DNA of 54,137 nucleotides. It comes from Oscillospiraceae bacterium. Its GTDB lineage: Bacteria > Bacillota_A > Clostridia > Oscillospirales > Oscillospiraceae. The notes beneath the pieces were generated by a model. It saw nothing but the letters and a program-made list of their open reading frames with translations. It was not told where the DNA came from and did not search any database. The position numbers and the translations under genes are program-made. The stretch spans positions 1-54,137 of the forward strand of contig JAFYAB010000044.1 in assembly GCA_017540945.1 (NCBI GenBank). Direction: 5' to 3'. Below are positions 49,893 through 54,137 of the stretch, piece after piece. Each line of letters begins with the position of its first letter. Position 1 is the first letter of the stretch.

Positions 49893-52800
49893 TCAAACGG
49901 AACCGGGGTCATCCTCCTCTTCCCGCAGCAGCTGCTCCAGCCGCTCCAGATGCTTGAGGGCGTCGAAGCTGGAGCCGCGGCCTTCCTCGCCGGCGCGGGA
50001 GAGGGTGGTGGGGTCGAAGACCCCCGTGGTGGTCAGCGGCTCCCGGGCGGCGGTCTCCCCGACCGGCTCCGGCCGGGGTGCGGACTCCCCGAGCGTCTGC
50101 TCCGGCGGCCGGACGGGCTCCGGGACAGGCGGCCGGTCAGGCGCCTCTCCCTGCTGGGCGGCGGACTTGCCCGTATCCCAGGATTGGGTCAGATCCATCC
50201 GGGGCATGGTGGTGAAGGCGTCCGGGGGCGGCATGGGCTCGGCGGCGGGCGGCGCATCCGGATCCGGCTCGTCGACGCCCCGGCGGGGATCCGCCAGCTT
50301 CACGGGGAGCTTGACGATGGGGGGCCGGGAGAAGCGGGTCAGCAGAGCCACGATCAGGAAGGCCAGAAAGACCGCCAGGGAAATCACGCTGATTTTCAGC
50401 CCCAGGGCAAAGCCCGGAGCTTCATAGTCCAGGGCGATGGCGTGCAGGCCAGGCTCCAGATGGACGGCGATCATGGCGTCGCCCAGGGGGGTGATCCGGC
50501 GGGCCTCCCCGTCCACGGTGAGGCTCCAGCCCTCGTCGGCGGGAATGGAGAGGTAGAGCAGGCTTGGCTCATGGACGCGGACGGCGCCCTCCACGTGGGT
50601 GTCGGTGACCTCGGTGGGGATCATGGAGCCCTCGCTCAGCTGCTCATAGGCCTGATCGAAGAGACCGGTGCGGAAGAGGGCGGCGCCCAGGGTGACGCTG
50701 CCGGTGGTGTCGCTCTTTTTGGCGCGGTAGCGCAGGCTGATCTTGTCTCCCACGGAAAAGGCGCCCATGCAGCGGTTGTAGCCGTAGCTGTCGGACCAGG
50801 TGTACTGCCGCTCCCCGTTGAGGAAGAAGGTCACGTCGCTGGTTCCGGAGCCCTTGGAATACACGCAGAGGGTCCCGTCGGCGGGCATGACGAAGCTGGC
50901 CTCCACATAGTTGTCGTCGTTGCAGACACCCTTGACCTGGAAGCCGGTGGAGCTCTTGCCGCTGAGCTCCGCGGTGCCCACGGCCTTTACGTCGGAGATT
51001 TTTACGTTGCTGTAGAGGGGCTCTTCGATGCCGGTCATCTCCCGGAACAGGCGGTTGAGCCGGTCAAAGGGAATGCCGGAATTCTGGGACGCGTCGTATT
51101 CCAGCGCGTTGTCGTTCACCAGGAAGCCCAGGCTCAGATAGGCCTTGTTCTCCAGCAGCAGCACCTCGCCCTTCCGGGCCACCTGGCGGAAGTAGAGGGT
51201 GTCCAGATTCCGCCCGTTGCGGTCGATCAGATATTTGACGCCCAGCAGCAGATTGGTGAAGGGATCCGCCTCCTGGTAGACGTAGCGATTGCCCGCCACG
51301 GAGGCCGCCATGCCGATGCTCTGCAGGAAGGCGGAGACCCGGCTGTTGGCGGCGGAGGAGAAGACGGAAACACCGTTGTAGCCCAGCAGGGTCCCGTCGT
51401 TGAGGGTCTGCTTCATGGCCACCTCGGCCCGCCAGAGATCCACAGTCTCGCTCTCCCGCTGCTGCATGATCTCCACGATCTCCTTGCTGTTCTCCTTTTT
51501 GGTGGGATAGTAGGAGGAATCGGTGAAGCCGATCTTATTGACGCCCAGGGCCATACAGCCCAGGGACTCGCAGAGCATGCAGAAGCAGAGGCTCAGCACC
51601 AGCAGCTCCTTACGGATGACGCGGAAGGCGTAGAGCAGCAGCACTGCCAGCGCCAGCAGCGCAACGGCGGTGGTCGTCAGAACCACCAGCTTTTCCCCGG
51701 AATGGATGACGCAGTAGAGCAGCAGCGTGACGGGAACGATCAGCGCCAAGGCCCGCCATTTGGGCAGATGATCCAGCTCCGTATAGGCCCGGAATGCCAT
51801 AAAGATCACCGTAAAGGACCAGAGGAAGCTGAAGCGGTAGGGCAGCATATTGGGGAAGTGCAGGCCGTGCCAGAGATAATCGAGGGTACGGAAGAGAAAG
51901 CTGTTGGCAAAGAACAGCAGCAACAGCACAGTAAAGATCCGCTCCCGCCGGGGTATGCGCTTACAGAACAGATAGCAGGTCGCCAGGATCAGGGTAAAAA
52001 AGCCGCAGAAGATGTTGGGCAGGCCCTCCATGGTGGTGGGCTTGGTCAGGGTCCCGGCGTTGGAAAGCACGTCCCGGATGCCCTGCAGCGGGACGCGGAA
52101 GGAGGAGAAGAAGGCGCCGACGTAGCCCAGACGGAGGCTCAGCAGGGCCTCATGGGCGCCGATCCAGCTGGGGTAGGTCACAGACTCTCCGGTGAATTCC
52201 GGCACCTGCTTGCCGAAGAAGGCGTACAGATCCGCCACCTTGCCCTTGGCGATCAGCTCGATGCCGGCCTGGTGGGTCATCTCCGGGATTTTGACGATGT
52301 TCATCGCGTAGGCGTTGGGAAATTTGTTGACGGCGGAGGAGGTGGCCTGCAGGCCCAGATAGGCGGGAACCGTCAAAAACGCCGTCATCCCCAGCGCCAC
52401 CAGCGTAAAGACGGCAATCCGCCAGAAGCGGGTCCAGAGCCCCGCCAGATCATCCCAGTTGACGACGTGCCAGCCGAGGAACAGCAGCAGCACGAAAATA
52501 CAGACAAACAGGCCGATGTAATAGCTGCAGTAAACCGACATCGCCAGGCTCACCACATAGAGCACATAGCGGCGTTCCCGCATCAGCTCAAAGGTCCCCA
52601 GCGTCACCAGGGGCAGCAGAGCCACGGTGTCCAGCCAGATGGCGTTCCAGTAGTAGCCCATCAAAAAGGCGCAGAAGGCGTAGGCCGTGGAAAACACCGC
52701 CACAGCAAGCTCCTCCCGCCCGAAGGTCTTCCGCAGGAAGTGGGCACAAAACAGCCCCGCCAGGCCCAGTCGAACCAAAACCATCAGATTGTACCAGGGC

Positions 52801-53165
52801 ATCACAAGGCCCTCCGGCAGCAGAACCGCCGGGAGGTTCAACGGGCTCGCCAGATAGTATGCAAAGAGGGAAAGGTAATTGGTCCCCATGCCCGTGGTCC
52901 AGGAGTGGAGCAGGGAGTTTCCGTTCTGCAGCCTGGTCCGCAGATCCAGATAAAAGGGATAATACTGGTGCCACTGGTCGTGGGCCAGGATCATCCTGCT
53001 GCCGAAGGGGATGACGCCGCAGCAGGCCCAGACCACGCCCATGATCAGCAGCGGCAGGAAAAAGGCGGTCAAATACAAATAGCGGGCCTTCCGCGGGCGG
53101 GAGAGAAAACCGCCCGCGGCATAGAATCCCCTCAGGGATTTCCGGGCCGCAGATTGGATCGTCAT
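49893..53165 (-). CDS. YfhO-family membrane protein (GT-C-like)
   Basis: A 1090-residue protein with about a dozen helices. The N-terminus ARYLYLTAFFLPLLIMGVVW is followed by the YfhO motif region DQWHQYYPFYLDLR and GMGTNYLSLFAYYLASPLN, consistent with GT-C-fold proteins such as YfhO. YfhO homologues glycosylate lipoteichoic acid or other envelope polymers using a lipid-linked sugar. After a membrane block (to ~560) comes a large extracytoplasmic beta-rich domain, a final membrane helix near residue 930, and a Pro/Glu-rich cytoplasmic tail of about 130 residues. The start is the ATG at 53165 (GAGGT 7 bases upstream). The preceding GH2 gene ends 27 bases before it. Confidence 0.9.
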   Translation of the reverse strand: MTIQSAARKSLRGFYAAGGFLSRPRKARYLYLTAFFLPLLIMGVVWACCGVIPFGSRMILAHDQWHQYYPFYLDLRTRLQNGNSLLHSWTTGMGTNYLSLFAYYLASPLNLPAVLLPEGLVMPWYNLMVLVRLGLAGLFCAHFLRKTFGREELAVAVFSTAYAFCAFLMGYYWNAIWLDTVALLPLVTLGTFELMRERRYVLYVVSLAMSVYCSYYIGLFVCIFVLLLFLGWHVVNWDDLAGLWTRFWRIAVFTLVALGMTAFLTVPAYLGLQATSSAVNKFPNAYAMNIVKIPEMTHQAGIELIAKGKVADLYAFFGKQVPEFTGESVTYPSWIGAHEALLSLRLGYVGAFFSSFRVPLQGIRDVLSNAGTLTKPTTMEGLPNIFCGFFTLILATCYLFCKRIPRRERIFTVLLLLFFANSFLFRTLDYLWHGLHFPNMLPYRFSFLWSFTVIFMAFRAYTELDHLPKWRALALIVPVTLLLYCVIHSGEKLVVLTTTAVALLALAVLLLYAFRVIRKELLVLSLCFCMLCESLGCMALGVNKIGFTDSSYYPTKKENSKEIVEIMQQRESETVDLWRAEVAMKQTLNDGTLLGYNGVSVFSSAANSRVSAFLQSIGMAASVAGNRYVYQEADPFTNLLLGVKYLIDRNGRNLDTLYFRQVARKGEVLLLENKAYLSLGFLVNDNALEYDASQNSGIPFDRLNRLFREMTGIEEPLYSNVKISDVKAVGTAELSGKSSTGFQVKGVCNDDNYVEASFVMPADGTLCVYSKGSGTSDVTFFLNGERQYTWSDSYGYNRCMGAFSVGDKISLRYRAKKSDTTGSVTLGAALFRTGLFDQAYEQLSEGSMIPTEVTDTHVEGAVRVHEPSLLYLSIPADEGWSLTVDGEARRITPLGDAMIAVHLEPGLHAIALDYEAPGFALGLKISVISLAVFLAFLIVALLTRFSRPPIVKLPVKLADPRRGVDEPDPDAPPAAEPMPPPDAFTTMPRMDLTQSWDTGKSAAQQGEAPDRPPVPEPVRPPEQTLGESAPRPEPVGETAAREPLTTTGVFDPTTLSRAGEEGRGSSFDALKHLERLEQLLREEEDDPGSV

Positions 53166-53192
53166 ATCGGTCACCTCATTCAGGGATAGGGA

Positions 53193-54137
53193 TCAAGGAT
53201 CGGAAAAAAGCTTTCTATGTATTATACCACAATCGTTCTGAAGTTTCAACTGTTTCCTATCGTATGTGGTCAGGCCGTTGGTCTCGTCCTCCACGTCGGA
53301 GAGCTGGGTGTAGACGGCGGCGCAGAGTCCCTGCGGCACGGCGGGCGTGATCTGCTCGTCAAAGAGGGCCTTCACCGCGGCCTGCCAGGCCTCCCGGGTC
53401 TCAAGCGTCTTATACCCGTAGGTCTGCGCCTGATTGAAGCTGTGGCCAGGGTCCTTCCAGACATAACCGCCAAACTCCGAGAGCACCACGGGCTTCCCCG
53501 TAGCCGCCGCGTTCCGGAAGCGCGGCAGGCGTCCGGGCATCCGGAAGCGGCCGAAATAGACGTGTCGGCTGTCCACATCCGTTTTCCCGACCCGGAACCA
53601 GCCGGAGGCCGTGTCGATCACCCGGGTGGGATCCAGGGTCTTCAGGGTCTCGTAGGCCCGGGTGCTGTACTGCTGCCCCCAGCCCTCGTTGTAGATGGTC
53701 CAATAGACCACGGAAGGGTGGCTGTAAAGGCGGCGGACCGTCGCCTCCATGTGAAGACGGAACCAGTTCCAGCGGCTGCGGCTCCGGGTCCGGAACAGAT
53801 GGGGGAAGCGCTGGAAGCCCACGGTGGGCAGCACCGTGTCCCGCAGATAGCCGTAGGGGCCGCAGTTGATCATGTCCTGGAAAACGGCCACGCCCAGCCG
53901 GTCGCATTCGTAATAGAACAGCTCCGGCTCGATTTTGATGTGCTTGCGGACCATGTTGAAGCCCGCCCGCTTCGCCAGAAGCAGATCGTCGGCAAAGCAG
54001 GCCGGGTCCGCGGGGGTCCAGAGCCCGTCGGGCCAGTAGCCCTGGTCCAGCAGGCCGTTGAAAAAGTACGGCTTCCCGTTCAGCAGCAGCCGGGGGATCC
54101 CGTCCGCGAGGCCGGTCCCGATGGTCCGCAGGGCGAA
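53193..54137 (-). CDS. Glycoside hydrolase family 2 (beta-galactosidase/glucuronidase type), 5' end cut by window
   Basis: The C-terminal ~314 residues of a GH2 enzyme; the open frame continues to the window edge with FALRTIGTG...RLLLNGKPYFFNGLLDQGYW, the usual start of the TIM-barrel domain. Active-site residues are the acid/base Glu in VYWTIYNEGWGQQ and the nucleophile Glu in VVLSEFGGYVW. MVRKHIKIEP and DRLGVAVFQDMINCG are GH2 signatures. The N-terminal jelly-roll and Ig-like domains lie outside the window. It lacks a visible signal at this end, so localisation is unknown. Beta-galactoside, beta-glucuronide or another substrate cannot be told apart here. It is likely co-transcribed with the YfhO gene. 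Confidence 0.9.
   Translation of the reverse strand, partial: FALRTIGTGLADGIPRLLLNGKPYFFNGLLDQGYWPDGLWTPADPACFADDLLLAKRAGFNMVRKHIKIEPELFYYECDRLGVAVFQDMINCGPYGYLRDTVLPTVGFQRFPHLFRTRSRSRWNWFRLHMEATVRRLYSHPSVVYWTIYNEGWGQQYSTRAYETLKTLDPTRVIDTASGWFRVGKTDVDSRHVYFGRFRMPGRLPRFRNAAATGKPVVLSEFGGYVWKDPGHSFNQAQTYGYKTLETREAWQAAVKALFDEQITPAVPQGLCAAVYTQLSDVEDETNGLTTYDRKQLKLQNDCGIIHRKLFSDP

Overview
The window looks like a chromosomal segment of a GC-rich, Gram-positive anaerobe of the Clostridia, most likely Oscillospiraceae-like. This is an inference from protein families, not a database match. Support comes from the high GC with AT-rich promoters, strong AGGAGG-type ribosome sites, a SpoIIIJ/YidC lipoprotein with Jag, S-layer homology (SLH) proteins, an S-box riboswitch before metK, and low-oxygen-type flavoproteins. 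I see no phage, integrase, IS element, CRISPR array, tRNA or rRNA. Forty-three genes are called; the first (DUF559) and last (GH2) run off the window.

Layout. 1-4.6 kb: DUF559 fragment, then a GlpA-like/GlpB-like/DUF1667 flavoprotein operon and a zinc-ribbon/Ig-like membrane protein. The latter is divergent from a transmembrane kinase-like protein (4.8-7.5 kb) whose catalytic Asp is replaced by Asn. 7.5-9.5 kb: trxB, trxA and a glutathione peroxidase. 9.6-11.5 kb: a probable yybP-ykoY (Mn2+) riboswitch with terminator, a 59-aa membrane protein and a flotillin. 11.7-14.6 kb: an L,D-transpeptidase lipoprotein, a TPR protein and an overlapping DUF4037 nucleotidyltransferase-like protein. 14.6-17.7 kb: a GlmU-N-like nucleotidyltransferase, a threonine aldolase-type enzyme and galM. 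17.7-21.8 kb: moxR-DUF58-transglutaminase operon. 21.9-25.3 kb: an M14 peptidase divergent from a TetR-ABC drug-export-type operon with a 42-bp palindromic operator. 25.3-32.2 kb: typA, SAM riboswitch-metK, a small SLH protein, a PAP2 phosphatase and rodA. 32.4-38.5 kb: a 2014-aa secreted PHP/SLH protein. 38.9-42.1 kb: rlmA, a small membrane protein, a TraB/GumN lipoprotein and a six-zinc-finger membrane protein. 42.1-49.8 kb: rpmH-rnpA-yidD-yidC-jag followed directly by glgP and a GH13 amylase. 49.9-54.1 kb: a YfhO-type membrane protein and a GH2 glycosidase fragment.

Themes. Much of the window deals with the cell envelope: SEDS glycosyltransferase, L,D-transpeptidase, M14 peptidase, SLH proteins, YidC/Jag, YfhO, flotillin and PAP2. 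A second theme is redox and metal stress: the thioredoxin system and peroxidase sit beside a probable Mn2+ riboswitch that appears to control a flotillin rather than a known Mn exporter. A third is alpha-glucan use (glgP, GH13, galM). The best candidates for something undescribed are the Mn-riboswitch/mini-membrane-protein/flotillin unit, the pseudokinase/zinc-ribbon pair, the TPR/DUF4037 pair, and the giant PHP protein with an SLH triplet apparently nested inside another domain.
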